DNA of 64,000 bases. Source: Mangifera indica (lineage: Eukaryota > Streptophyta > Magnoliopsida > Sapindales > Anacardiaceae). This document shows positions 12,420-22,079 of this stretch, piece after piece. Numbering within the stretch: the stretch's first letter is position 1; every line of letters begins with the position of its first letter. The position numbers and the translations under genes were made by a program. The notes beneath the pieces are model-generated. The model saw only the letters and a program-made list of their open reading frames with translations, ran no database searches and was not told where the DNA came from. The stretch lies in contig NW_025401107.1 of the NCBI RefSeq assembly GCF_011075055.1, forward strand, positions 124,001 to 188,000. Direction: 5' to 3'.

Positions 12420-13600
12420 TAGTAATGATTGGATACTTAACTCGGGGGCCACCGACTATATGACTTATGATGCCACTGATTTTTCAACAACTTCACCACC
12501 AAGATGTACTACAATTGCTAATGCCAATGGGGTCATATCTTCTGTCATAGGAGCAGGCATTGTGACTTTGTCACCTGCAATATCATTGCATAACACTTTA
12601 CTCGTTCCTTCTCTCATTCATAAATTATTATCTATTAGCTAAATGTCTACTGATCTAAATTGTGTTGTACTCATTTATCCTACCTTTTTCCTTCTTCAGG
12701 ATGGGATAATTGGGCATGGTACTAGGAGGAGGGGGGGGGCTCTACTACATGGATGATATTAGTATGGGTCGAGCATATCATGTACATCATCAAAGGAACA
12801 CCAAAGAACAACAGATTTGGTTGTGACATCACCGATTGGGACACCCATCTTTTGGTTACATGAAACATCTATTTCCTGATTTATTTACAAATATTCAGCC
12901 TTGTAATTTTCAATGTGACACCTGCATTTTAGCCAAGAGTCATAGAACTATCTATCCTTTAAGTATGAATAAAAGTAAAGTTCCATTTGCTTTAATTCAT
13001 TCTGATGTGTGGGGATTTTCTCTGGTGACTACAGTATCTGGTTTTCGCTGGTTTGTAATTTTTGTTGTTGATTGTACACACATGACATGGTTGTATCTAC
13101 TGAAACATAAAGATGAAGTGTTGATTGTATTGCAAGCTTTCCATGTAATGATCTAGACTAAATTCTTAGCTAAAATTCAGATTCTCAGGTCTGATAATGG
13201 TGGGGAATATATGAATCAACGATTTCGAGAGTATTTTCATCTTCATGGATTACTTCATGAGACCTTATGTCCACAGACCCCTCAGCAAAATGGCATTGTC
13301 GAGAGAAAGAATCGACACATACTCGAAATAGCTCATGCTCTGTTACTTGGAGCATATGTACCTAACAGACATTGGGTAGATGTTGTTGCTACTGTTATAC
13401 ACCTCCTCAACCGAATGCCATCTTGAGTCTTAAATTTCAAGACACCATTACAAGCTCTCTTCTCACATGTATCTCTGCCATCCGTGTTGACGATTCTAAC
13501 TCGCACCTTTGGCTGTGTAGCATTTGTACATCTGTATAAAAATCAACGCATAAAACTTGATCCATGTGCAATTTGATGCTTATTCTTGGGATATGCCATA
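12420..13600 (+). pseudogene. copia protease and integrase remnants
   Basis: Near 12430-12480 the protease site reads WILNSGATDYMTYD, with Asn in place of the catalytic Asp of the usual DSG triad. Integrase follows: HH...GHPSFGYMKHLF and CDTCILAK form the HHCC zinc region (about 12825-12945). The core has HSDVWG (first Asp, about 13000), RSDNGGEY (second Asp, about 13190) and PQQNGIVERKNR (Glu, about 13280-13310), so the DDE residues survive. Stops occur at 12642, 13156 and 13426. Confidence 0.8.
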
Positions 13601-13984
13601 CATAAAAAAGGATACCAATGTCATGATCCCGTCACTAAATGCACCTATGTTACAATGGATGTTACTTTTTTAGAATCTGAAACTTTCTACTCTCCTTTTG
13701 CATCTAATTCTTCCCTTCAAAGGAAAATTCAGGGTGAAGAACAAAATTGGTCTCTACTCAAATAGCTGGATAATATGTCTACAGAATTGGTAGACAATAT
13801 GAAACACTCTATAACAGAATCGGTGGTTAATGAGGTACCTTGTCCAACTGATAACTCCAACAGAGACATCTACAATACCACTTCCAACTGAAATAGAGAC
13901 CTTAACCCTCTCATACCTGAAGACCCATCTCTTGAGAATATTCGTAAGGTACACTCTCCTACTCCACCTTCAAACTCTAATGAC

Positions 13985-15698
13985 ATGAATACTTCTGCTG
14001 GTTACACTCTACCTTTTAGGCATAATCGTGGCAAACCACCAAATAGATATTCTCCAAATATTGAGGATCGAAGGTCACAGTATCCAATTGCCAATTATGT
14101 CTCAACAAAAAGGCTCTATAAGCCCTTCAAAACTTTTATACAGGAGCTGTCCTCGAATCATGTTCCTACTAGTGTTCAAAAAGCTTTGACAAATCCAAAA
14201 TGGACTCAAGCCATAAATGATGAAATGAAGGCACTGGTAAAGAACAAAACATGGACTCTTGTTAGCTTGCCTAAAGGGAAAAGAACAGTAAGGTGTAAAT
14301 GGGTATTTTCCATTAAATACAAGGCGGATGGGTCGATCGAGAGATACAAAGCCAAGTTGGTCGCGAAAGGTTATACACAGACATATGGTGTTGATTATCG
14401 AGAGACCTTCTCACTAGTAGCCAAATTAAATACGATAAGAGTTTTATTATCTCTTGCAGCAAACCTTGATTGACCATTACACCAGCTTGATGTAAAGAAT
14501 GCCTTTCTCCATGGTGATCTTGAAGAAGAAGTGTACATTGACATCCCACAGGGTTATACATCGAATTCCAAAAACAAAGTTGTGTATAAACTCCAACAAG
14601 CACTGTATGGACTGAAACAATCACCACAGGCATGGTTTGGGCGATTTAGTTTGGCAATGAAAAAATATGGCTTTCAACAGAGCAATTCAGACCATACACT
14701 ATTTTTAAAGTACCAACGAGGAAAGGTAACAAACTTGATAATCTATGTAAATGACATGATTATCATAGGAAATGATCTAGACGAGATAGCAACACTTCAA
14801 AAGTAATTAGCAACTGAGTTTGAAATGAAGAATTTAGGGGGGCTCAAATATTTTCTAGGAATTGAAGTTGCTAGATTAGGACAAGGTATATTTCTATCTC
14901 AATAGAAATATACCTTAGATTTGTTATCTGAAGTGGGATTATTAGAGTGTAAACCGGCAGACACACCGATTATTCAAAACCATAAACTTGGAGAATATCC
15001 AAACCAAGTACCTACTGATAAAGAGAAATACCAAAGGCTGGTTGGTAAACTTCTTTATCTCTCACATACTCGTCCATATATCGTTTATGCTGTAAGCATA
15101 GTGAGTCAATTCATGCATTGCCCAAGCGAAGATCATATGAATGCTGTAATTTGAATTCTTCGATACTTGAAGTCCTCACTTGGAAAAGGACTTATGTTTT
15201 CAAAGAATAATCACCTGAAGATTGAAGGCTACAAGACGTATATTAGGCAGGGAATATCACAGATAGAAAATCCACCTCAGGGTACTTTACATTTGTTGGT
15301 GGAAATCTTGTGACATGGAGAAGTAAAAAACAAAAGTGGTGACATTATCACGTGCTGAAGCTGAGTTTCGGGGAATGGCTAAAGGTCTTTGTGAGCTCTT
15401 CTGGCTCAGAAGATTAATGATTGAAATTGGTTTTTCCCCAGCCTCTGAGATGGATCTGATTTGTGACAACAAGGCTGCCATAGATATTTCTCATAATCTT
15501 GTCCAACATGATCGGACAAAACATGTGGAGGTAGACCGACATTTCATCAAACAAAATCTCAAAGATAAGATTATTCGATTTCCTTTTGTTAAATACGAAG
15601 ATCAGTTGGCAGATATACTTACAAAAGCTGTGTCAAGCAAAAAATTCTACAGCTCACTAGACAAGTTGGGCATCCAAGATTTGCACGCACTAACGTGA
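13985..15698 (+). pseudogene. copia reverse transcriptase and RNase H remnants
   Basis: The reverse transcriptase runs from WTQAINDEMKALVKNKTW (about 14203) through KWVFSIKYKADGSIERYKAKL to the active site, which reads YVNDM at about 14741, so the first catalytic Asp of YVDD is Asn. RNase H is frameshifted near 15230-15330 and resumes as AEAEFRGMAKGLCELFWL (about 15355), VDRHFIKQNL and DQLADILTKA (about 15600-15630). Stops at 14473, 14806 (codon TAA after LQK), 14905 and 15154 interrupt it. Confidence 0.85.
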
Positions 15699-15705
15699 GG
15701 GGAAG

Positions 15706-15924
15706 TGTTGACGTGAGCTGTCAAACTAAAGAAATTACAGGATAAATCTTTAATGTAAATCTCTTGATTGATAATCCTTTGATTCAAGGGTCAAGCCTTA
15801 TCATAGCCATAGTTTATGTATAGCCAAAAATAGACTAGAATCTGTATATATATGTGTACTCATTCTCTATAAAAAAGATATAGAGTGGAGATATATATTA
15901 AAAAAGTAAGGTTTTTCTTCTACA
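15706..15924 (+). repeat. 3' LTR of the truncated copia element
   Basis: Starts TGTTGACGTG right after the purine tract GAGGGGAAG (15697-15705) that follows the pol stop. The end is taken at TACA (15924), giving about 219 bp; an alternative end is 15933. It contains a TATA-like AT run near 15848. No partner LTR is available to confirm the ends. Confidence 0.6.
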
Positions 15925-16329
15925 AAATTTGTCAGGGCCGAATTTCATGTGATAGCAAAAGCTAAAATTTCTCTCTTTGTGTTGTTAAATTTGTGTTATT
16001 TTATTGATAATATTAATGTTGACTCAGTTTGTTAAAGAGAAGATTTTCACCGTAAACTTACTTTGACGTCACGAAAAAAGTGATATGTTTGTATGGTTTG
16101 TTTGTAAAAGCTAATGCTACAAATTCAATAACCATGGTGGAGTTGATTATGTAAGTTTGTTTTTTGCAACCCTAAGAAATTGTACCACCTCTAACTCTAA
16201 GCATAAAAATCAACCCACTTGTCAAAGCATGATCCTCTTTGTCGAAAACCCAACTTGTATTTGAGTAACCTTTCAAAACAGAAGGATACCCTTCATAGCT
16301 TATGATAACTTATGCCATAGTTTATTTTT
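15925..16329. other. intergenic, nothing identified
   Basis: Flank between the copia LTR and the foldback element. No recognisable gene or repeat border was seen. Confidence 0.4.
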
Positions 16330-17045
16330 GGCCAAAGGACTATTTCCCACCCAAGGTACGCTGCATTTTCAAGTTTCCCCCTATTAACTTTGATAATACC
16401 AAATACCTACCCATGAGCAATTAAAATTAACGGAACCCTAACTCCTTGAAATTTTATCTCTTTTTGCCCCCTTCAACTTTAAAACTAAAAGTTTTCCCCA
16501 ACCTAAGTTTTAAAAAATGACAGTTTCACCCTAAGGTTTCGTTTTGAAATCTCCGATGTCATCTTCTGCTCCATTGCCGACGACCTCTCCCTCCCAAAGC
16601 ATCATCTCCTTTCGGCGGTCTCTTTCCTTCCGTTTGGATGTTCGATCGACATCAGAAAAGCCTTGGAAGACGAACTTCATCTTCCCAGACGAAGTTGTCG
16701 TCTTCGTCTGGGAAGACGATCAACTTCCCAAAAGAAGACCTCTGGAGAGGATGCTTCGGGAAGGAGAGGTCGCCAGCAATGAAGCCGAAGATTTCAAAAC
16801 GAAACCTTAGAGTGAAACTACCATTTTTTAAAACTTAGGCTGGGGGAAATTTTTAGTTTTTAAAGTTTAGGGGGGCAAAAAGAGATTATATTTTAGTTTA
16901 TTTTTAATATTATAGAGAAAATAACGATTTTACCCTTATCACCGTTAATTTTAACTGCTCATAGGTAGGTATTTAGTATTATTAAAGATAAATGGTGGAA
17001 ACTTGAGATTGCAGCATACCTTGGGTGGGAAATAGTCCTTTGGCC
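16330..17045. mobile_element. foldback TIR element, copy 1 (MULE-like)
   Basis: A 716-bp element whose ends are inverted copies: left GGCCAAAGGACTATTTCCCA, and the same read from the right end on the other strand. The inverted similarity goes well beyond the tips, through the 'CCCATGAGCA', 'GTTTTAAAAAATG' and 'TCTCC' segments on both sides, leaving a short GC-richer centre. Flanks 16321-16329 and 17046-17054 match at 8 of 9 bases (T-rich), consistent with the 9-bp target duplication seen clearly for copy 2. The 88-residue open frame at 16544-16810 lies in the inverted arms and centre and shows no transposase motif, so the element is non-autonomous. Confidence 0.82.
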
Positions 17046-17074
17046 TTTTTTTTTCTGTAATATTTAACACCATG

Positions 17075-17400
17075 ACAATGCAGGCTACTTTGATTATTAG
17101 TGTACCTACTAAGCTTTCCTACAACAAAATTTATGTTTGACCTAGTGCAAGTCAATGTAATGAGATTGAGAAAATGTAGTACTTTCTGTATCTCTTACAG
17201 TTTTGATTCCTGGGATGACATTAGCCTCTCTCATGTCTTTCATGGTAAAACTATTCCACAGACAAACAGAATATGATACCTTTGTTAGCATTGAACTTGT
17301 TATATACATATTTATCTAAGTTTTTTGATCATGTATCCATTAACAAGTGCAACATCATCAAATTTTAGATGTCATTTTGGTACTTGATTTAGTCCACACA
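17075..17400 (-). pseudogene. copia reverse transcriptase fragment
   Basis: The minus-strand translation gives LDKYVYNKFNANKGIIFCLS at about 17300, aligned with the strand leading into the YVDD motif (the YVDD itself is lost, reading SVE). Then comes MREANVIPGIKTVRDTES (about 17240-17180) and FSQSHYI, the usual 'LSQxxYI' block. It is joined directly to protease sequence, so more than 1 kb of integrase/RT is deleted. Confidence 0.7.
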
Positions 17401-17464
17401 AAGATTTAACTTTCTGTTTAAACTAATCAAAAGCAATCCACCTTTAATTGTAAAATGAAATCTT

Positions 17465-17764
17465 CGTTCACCCAAAAGATACAAAAACAATATTTCTAAA
17501 AATATAGGAATAAAATAACAACAGAAGTTTAAAAATTAAGCCTGAAAGCAAAGACAAACAGTATGATCCTACAGCTAATGATCCTACATCTACTTCATTT
17601 TGTACACGTACGTCCACCTCTTCTTTGGCGAGCTTCTTATTCTGTCTTTGTTTCTGCATATTAGTACAAATGTAAAATTCACATGTATTATCAATGATCC
17701 AAGATGTCAAAGTAGACAGATTAATGTCAATCATGTACATACCTAAAGTAGCAGCCTTAGACAT
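17465..17764 (-). pseudogene. copia protease region
   Basis: The minus-strand frame ending at 17468 carries TSWIIDNTCEFYICTNMQ. This matches the copia protease segment with D-T/S-G at the active site, but here the Gly is lost (IIDNTC). The LAKEEVDVRV and AVGSYCLSLLSGL segments fit the downstream protease strand pattern and SRNI-x-x-VS ending. It overlaps the end of the gag frame in another frame, so a frameshift separates them. Confidence 0.65.
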
Positions 17765-18590
17765 TTTCTTCTTGCTCGATAAAAAGACTTTGCAGTATTT
17801 TTTCCAATGACCAGGCTTACCACAGTAAAAGCGAACCGCCTTCCCATTCTTGCTAACAGCACCGTGGCTTCTAAAGCATTACCCAAAGGCTTGGACTTGA
17901 GCTTAGATTTGGCATTAGTCTTAACCTTAGCCTTGCCTACGCTAGCGTCAATTGGAAACACTGGTGTAGCCTTCTTAATATATTGCTCCGCAATTGTGAG
18001 CATGTTCAGTAATTTAAAAAGGGAATTCTCCATTCCATTCATAATATAATTTATTCTGAAATGAGAATAAGAGTCAGGCAAGGATTGCAAGATAAGGTCC
18101 ACAACCAACTCATTATCCATGCCAAATCCCAAAGCTTTTAAACTCTCTATATACACAATCATCTTGAGTACATGAGGACTAACTTGGGCTCCCTCAGCCA
18201 TTTTGCATGTAAACAACTGTTTGGGGATCTCGTACCTCTTGAGACGACCTTGCACTTGAAACAACTTTTGGGATGGAAGAGCATGGTATAGACATCCATA
18301 TGCTCGGGTTGCCTCTACAGCTCATAGGTCATTGATGCTAGCATGATGCAAGCATCAAGATGTCTTTGGTAAGCACCACGCTCATCCTGAGTGACACCAG
18401 GACCAGACTCTGCTGGCAAGACTTGCTCAATGGTTTATAACTTCCTCACATAATGCAGTACAATTCAGAGATTTCGATATTAGTCTATGAAATTAGTGCC
18501 ATCCAACCTATTATCCTTCTCAATTATCAATTGCAGGAATGGGTTGTTTGAACTTGTTTTAACATTTAGATCCTGCATGAGTAAAATTGG
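17743..18590 (-). pseudogene. copia gag
   Basis: From about 18577 on the minus strand the frame begins MQDLNVKTSSNNPFLQLI, continues NRLDGTNFIDWYRNLCIVL (the copia gag N-terminal GxNFxxWxRNL motif), is broken by a stop near 18322, and continues to 17765 with LVVDLILQSLPDSYSHFRINY and a Lys-rich tail. The nucleocapsid knuckle is degraded. Confidence 0.75.
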
Positions 18591-18833
18591 ATTACATTAT
18601 TATCACATTTATAAATTTATTTAATATTGTCTTTTATTAAATAAATGTCCTTCCTATTCTTTAAACCAGTAGCCATTTACCATTAGATGAACATTTTTGT
18701 TGGACCTAATGGACCAAGATCCCGCCTATTTAAATAGGATGAGTGAATAAGAATAAAATAAAATGGGTTGTGCTAAAGCAATTTTTCACCGACATCTCTA
18801 GGGTTCTTGCGCAGAGTCAGAGTTGAAAAACCT

Positions 18834-18845
18834 GCTCTGATACCA
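18834..18845 (-). other. tRNA-iMet-type primer-binding site
   Basis: On the minus strand this reads TGGTATCAGAGC, an exact match to the canonical plant LTR-retrotransposon primer site. It is immediately after the CA that ends the LTR (18846-18847 on the plus strand). Confidence 0.9.
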
Positions 18846-19254
18846 TGAAAACAAAAATAAAACACAATGGGTAATTACTATTTTCTATTCATAGACTTTA
18901 GAATATACATGGGCCTCATTATATAGGAGATTTACATATAATAAGACATTTACATAACATTAAACTCCTCTAAATCCTATATTTAAAGAGCAATGCTATG
19001 TGTACCCGTTTTTGGTACACAATTCATGTACACAGTGATGTGTCATTATGTAATTAGGTAATTTTAAAATATGTGTCATCATATGATAAAGAAACATCCA
19101 ATTACGTAATAACATCTCATCTGTGTACATAAATTATGTATCAAAAATAGGTACACATAGTTTTATTGATATTTAAAATATGTTACAATTATCTCTTTTT
19201 ATAATTACAAAATAAAATCAGTTAACTAATAGCTAATAATCTTGTCCTTATCAC
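18846..19254 (-). repeat. 5' LTR of the minus-strand copia, split by a MITE
   Basis: The minus-strand LTR starts TGTGATAAGGAC at 19254 and ends TTTTCA at 18846, followed by the primer site. Removing the MITE and one 8-bp duplication leaves about 219 bp. The start is inferred from the TG and the change in sequence; no second LTR is available for comparison. Confidence 0.65.
18988..19169. mobile_element. MITE with 8-bp target duplication inside an LTR
   Basis: A 182-bp element flanked on both sides by TATTTAAA (18980-18987 and 19170-19177). The arms are inverted repeats containing CTATGTGTACC near each end, and a further GTACAC pair inside. The 8-bp duplication points to a hAT-type origin, but the terminal bases do not give a clean hAT consensus. 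Confidence 0.85.
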
Positions 19255-19339
19255 ACCCGGATCTCTTTCCTTTTAAGAGCATGTTTAACAATTTTTTACA
19301 AGCCTAGACTAAAACCGTACCTTTTTATCTTTTACAACT

Positions 19340-19930
19340 GCTGTTGAAGGTTTTTTAGTTACAGGATCTTCTGGAGACAATCCGAGATTCCTTTTCCTTT
19401 CTACCTGTGAAGATATAATTAAACTGAATCATCAATTATAACAAACAAATACAAAAGTAAAATAAAAAAGTTTATGAGATAAGATTATTAGTAAGGGCAA
19501 TAGAAGATTTTGCATTTGCAATTTCTCCATTAAGTTGGCAGAATCCTTGTCTTCTTCTAATTTTTGACCATTTTTTTCCCTGGCACTTTTTTCCTCCTCT
19601 TTCTCAGCTTTCCAAAAGGCCAACAAACAAGCTAGACCAAAAAAATTGTTTCATCCAAAAGATAGTAAATGAATGTCTAAAGAAACATTTAATGTTATTC
19701 ACCATAAGACAAACCACTTTTCATTTGAGGAAACATGAGGTCCCAATCTCCTTAACTGTACTAGTTTCTCCAGAAATTTTTATGTCGGCTAAAGTGATGG
19801 AAGATGAAGATAGTGATTCACACAGAAAGAAGATGAACATAGATAAGAAATCAGGGGAAGAAAACATACAATACACGTGTTTAATTGCCAAATCATCATC
19901 TGCTTATTCATTCTCCTGCCCTAAGTAGGC
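19340..19930 (-). pseudogene. unrecognised coding-like exon fragments
   Basis: On the minus strand several short pieces look exon-like: a stretch encoding GLLAFWKAEKEEEKSAR-type charged helix (about 19626-19500, KAEKEEEKSAREKNGQKLEE), and downstream QVERKRNLGLSPEDPVTKKP...VVKDKKVRF ending in a stop near 19315. The second is preceded by TTCACAG, a good splice acceptor (19407 region). They may be exons of a disrupted host gene, but I do not recognise the protein and cannot join the pieces with confidence. Alternatively this is chance coding in LTR flank. Confidence 0.3.
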
Positions 19931-20108
19931 GCCAACAAGATTATTACAAATTGTAAAACGTCACCGTTAGCATTACAAAATAAAGTCTATCCTATGACAC
20001 CATATTGCTTACTCCTACAATGCTATTTCTAACTCAGCTGGTCTCCACTTCCCTTCTCTTCCATTTATAACCAATTTTTGCACACTCTAATTAGGTCGTT
20101 ATGCAACA
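19920..20108 (-). repeat. start of the gypsy 3' LTR
   Basis: On the minus strand TGTTGCATAACG follows the purine-rich tract GAAGGGGGAACT. A TATA-like TTATAAATGG lies about 40 bp inside (20072-20061). The LTR end was not located; the coordinate 19920 is arbitrary. Confidence 0.5.
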
Positions 20109-20109
20109 A

Positions 20110-20667
20110 GTTCCCCCTTCCTAGCTTCCTTGTCCTCAAGGGGGAAGACTGAAAACCGATGACGAATCTCATCAGCGAACACCCATGTAGCCGTCTTCGG
20201 AAGCTCTCCTTGCCATTGAATTAATAGCTTGGTAGCAATGACATTGCCCTTACAAACCAATTTCTTGTTAGGAATGGCATGACGAACACGAATTAGTTGC
20301 TGAAGTTAGGGTGGAAGGAAAGGTAAAGCTTCCACTCTGGAATAGACAAGACGCAAGAGGGAAACATGGAAGACATTATGAATTAAAGCGTCAACAGGTA
20401 ATTGCACCTTATAAGCCACTTTGTCGATAACCTCTAATACGGGAAAAGGGTCATAATACTTGGGCTGAAGTTTCAGAGCTCCCTAGTGCATCAACACCTG
20501 CCGATAAGGTTGGAGTTTAATGTACACCATGTTAGCTACTTGATATTGTTGGTTTCTATGCTTGCCATCAACCACAGACTTCATACGATGTTGGGAATGA
20601 CACAAGTTATGCTGCAATACTTGAATGGTGGTCTCCCTCATTCGTAGCATGGTGTCCACCTCGGCTA
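20110..20667 (-). pseudogene. gypsy integrase C-terminal region, chromodomain-like tail
   Basis: The minus strand reads LAEVDTMLRMRETTIQVL, HSQHRMKSVVDGKHR, VANMVYIKLQPYRQ, LKLQPKYYDPFPVLEVIDKV, AYKVQLPVDALIHNVFHVSLL, then LVCKGNVIATKLLIQWQGEL and ATWVFADEIRHRF. The 'VYIKLQPYRQ' GPY-type module and the final LIQWQG...ATW block are those of chromovirus integrases, whose C-terminal chromodomain-like fold directs insertion. In-frame stops occur at a few points. The 5' half lies beyond the copia insertion at 27202. Confidence 0.82.
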
Positions 20668-20672
20668 ATGAT

Positions 20673-21037
20673 TGTTAGAGAATTGAGGCTCTTTGTGTCA
20701 TTTTACATAATAGTTACAAAATATAAGTCAAAGCAGTAGATATGTTTTCAAAGCAGTAGATATGTTTTTGGTAAAAATGCTTGATGATCCTTAATTTTAG
20801 GACTTTTGTTGATTTTTGGTTGTACAAATTAAGCTTGTTGATGTCATGTACTGCTCTTGGATGTATGTATAACTCACTCACGAAAATTAAATTCAGATTT
20901 GAAGTCCATCAGCTCATCTTTTTCTCTTTCTTTTTTTCTCTGTTTTTCCTCTGTTTTCCATACATTTTCTGAATTTGAAAAATTCCAGATTTCTTTGAGT
21001 TTTATGAAACTCTTGTTTAATTCCTACTGCAATATCA
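20673..21037 (+). repeat. 5' LTR of the nested copia
   Basis: 365 bp from TGTTAGAG to AATATCA, with an internal 20-bp tandem duplication (ttttcaaagcagtagatatg type unit) around 20730-20770 that is shared by the 3' LTR and therefore predates insertion. Confidence 0.95.
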
Positions 21038-21049
21038 TGTTATCAGAGC
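21038..21049 (+). other. primer-binding site of the nested copia
   Basis: TGTTATCAGAGC directly after the LTR; one mismatch (T for G at position 3) to the canonical tRNA-iMet site. Confidence 0.9.
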
Positions 21050-21136
21050 ATGTTTAATGATCTTAAGGGGCTGTATTAGAAGAAGAAGAAGAAAAAAAAA
21101 AACCTTCACCTCATAACTCCTTCATCTAAGCTCACA

Positions 21137-22060
21137 ATGGCCTCATCCTCTTCTAATCTTTTACCACCTCTTTATAATGGTGACTATTATCATATTTGGG
21201 CTGTCAAAATGAAAGCTTTTCTAAAAGGAGTAGGTCTTTGGCAGTACGTTGAAGAGGAGAAGCTGTCTCCTCAACTGGGACCCAATCCCACTTTAAATCA
21301 GTTCAGAATGCATGAAAAAGAGATGACTAAGGCTCCCAGAGCTCTTTCCATAATACACCAAGTAGTCACAGATATTATTTTTACAAAAGTAGTGGATTGT
21401 GAGACTGCTAAACAAGCTTGGGATAGACTTAGAGAATACTCTCTTGGAAATGAGAGATCAAGGCAAATGCATGTCTTAAATCTCAAGAGAGAATTTGAGA
21501 CTTTGAAAATGAGGGAAACTGAAACAATAAAGGAGTATGCTAATAGAGTGATGAAGGTAGTCAACCAAATAAGATTGATTGGAGAGACACTTACTGATCA
21601 AAGAGTTGTGGAAAAGATTTTAGTGAGTATTCCAGAGAGGTATGAATAAAAAATTTCCTCTCTTGAAGACTCTAAAAATCTCTCTGAACTTACTTTAATA
21701 GAAGTGGTAAATGCCTTTAAAGCCCTAGACCAAAGAAGAGCTTTAAGACAAGAAGAATCAATAGAATGAGCTTTTAATGTAAAACACCAGGAGAAAACTC
21801 TCGGCAGTGGCTTGGGTAGAAAGCAAGGCCTGGAGAAAAAGGAGGAAAAAAGGGAGAAAGGAAAACAGTGGGAAAAGAAAACAAAGTTTGCTTCTTGTCC
21901 TTACTGCAAGAAAAAAAATCATACTCCAAATTTTTGTTGGTTTAGGCCTAATGCAAAATGTAAGGTCTGCAATCAACAACGTCATGTGGAAAAAGTTTAC
22001 AAGAGCAAAAAAGATCAACAAGGACAACAAGTCAGAGTAGCAGAGAAGCTTGAGGAATCA
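21137..22060 (+). pseudogene. copia gag with intact zinc knuckle
   Basis: The ATG at 21137 begins MASSSSNLLPPLYNGDYYHI, the typical copia gag start with the NGxxYxxWxxKMxxFL motif. It continues through the UBN2 region (AKQAWDRLREYS, ETIKEYANRVMKVVNQIRL, ERYE). Stops at 21647-21649 (after ERYE) and near 21766 (after EESIE) break it. The nucleocapsid knuckle CPYCKKKNHTPNFCW fits CX2CX4HX4C at about 21898-21940; a second knuckle has lost its last Cys. Pol follows in the same frame (21812-22981 open). Confidence 0.88.
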
Positions 22061-22079
22061 AGTGAAAATTTGTTTGTTG

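Larger units (their letters stand above)
11698..15924 (+). mobile_element. 5'-truncated Ty1/copia retrotransposon
   Basis: The order gag, protease, integrase, reverse transcriptase, RNase H, polypurine tract, 3' LTR is that of Ty1/copia. No 5' LTR or primer site is present: coding similarity begins abruptly at 11698 in mid-gag. Many stops break the frame (ends at 12267, 12642, 13156, 13426, 14473, 14806, 15154). The element cannot be autonomous. Confidence 0.88.
17075..19254 (-). mobile_element. internally deleted minus-strand copia element
   Basis: Read on the minus strand: LTR (19254-18846, with a nested MITE), primer site, gag, protease, then a jump straight to reverse transcriptase fragments (about 17400-17090). 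Integrase and the first part of reverse transcriptase are missing. The 3' end is not seen; the foldback element at 16330-17045 lies just beyond. Stops and frameshifts throughout. Confidence 0.78.

Noticed and set aside
13754..13954. Minus-strand 66-codon frame
   Set aside because: Antisense to the copia linker between integrase and reverse transcriptase.
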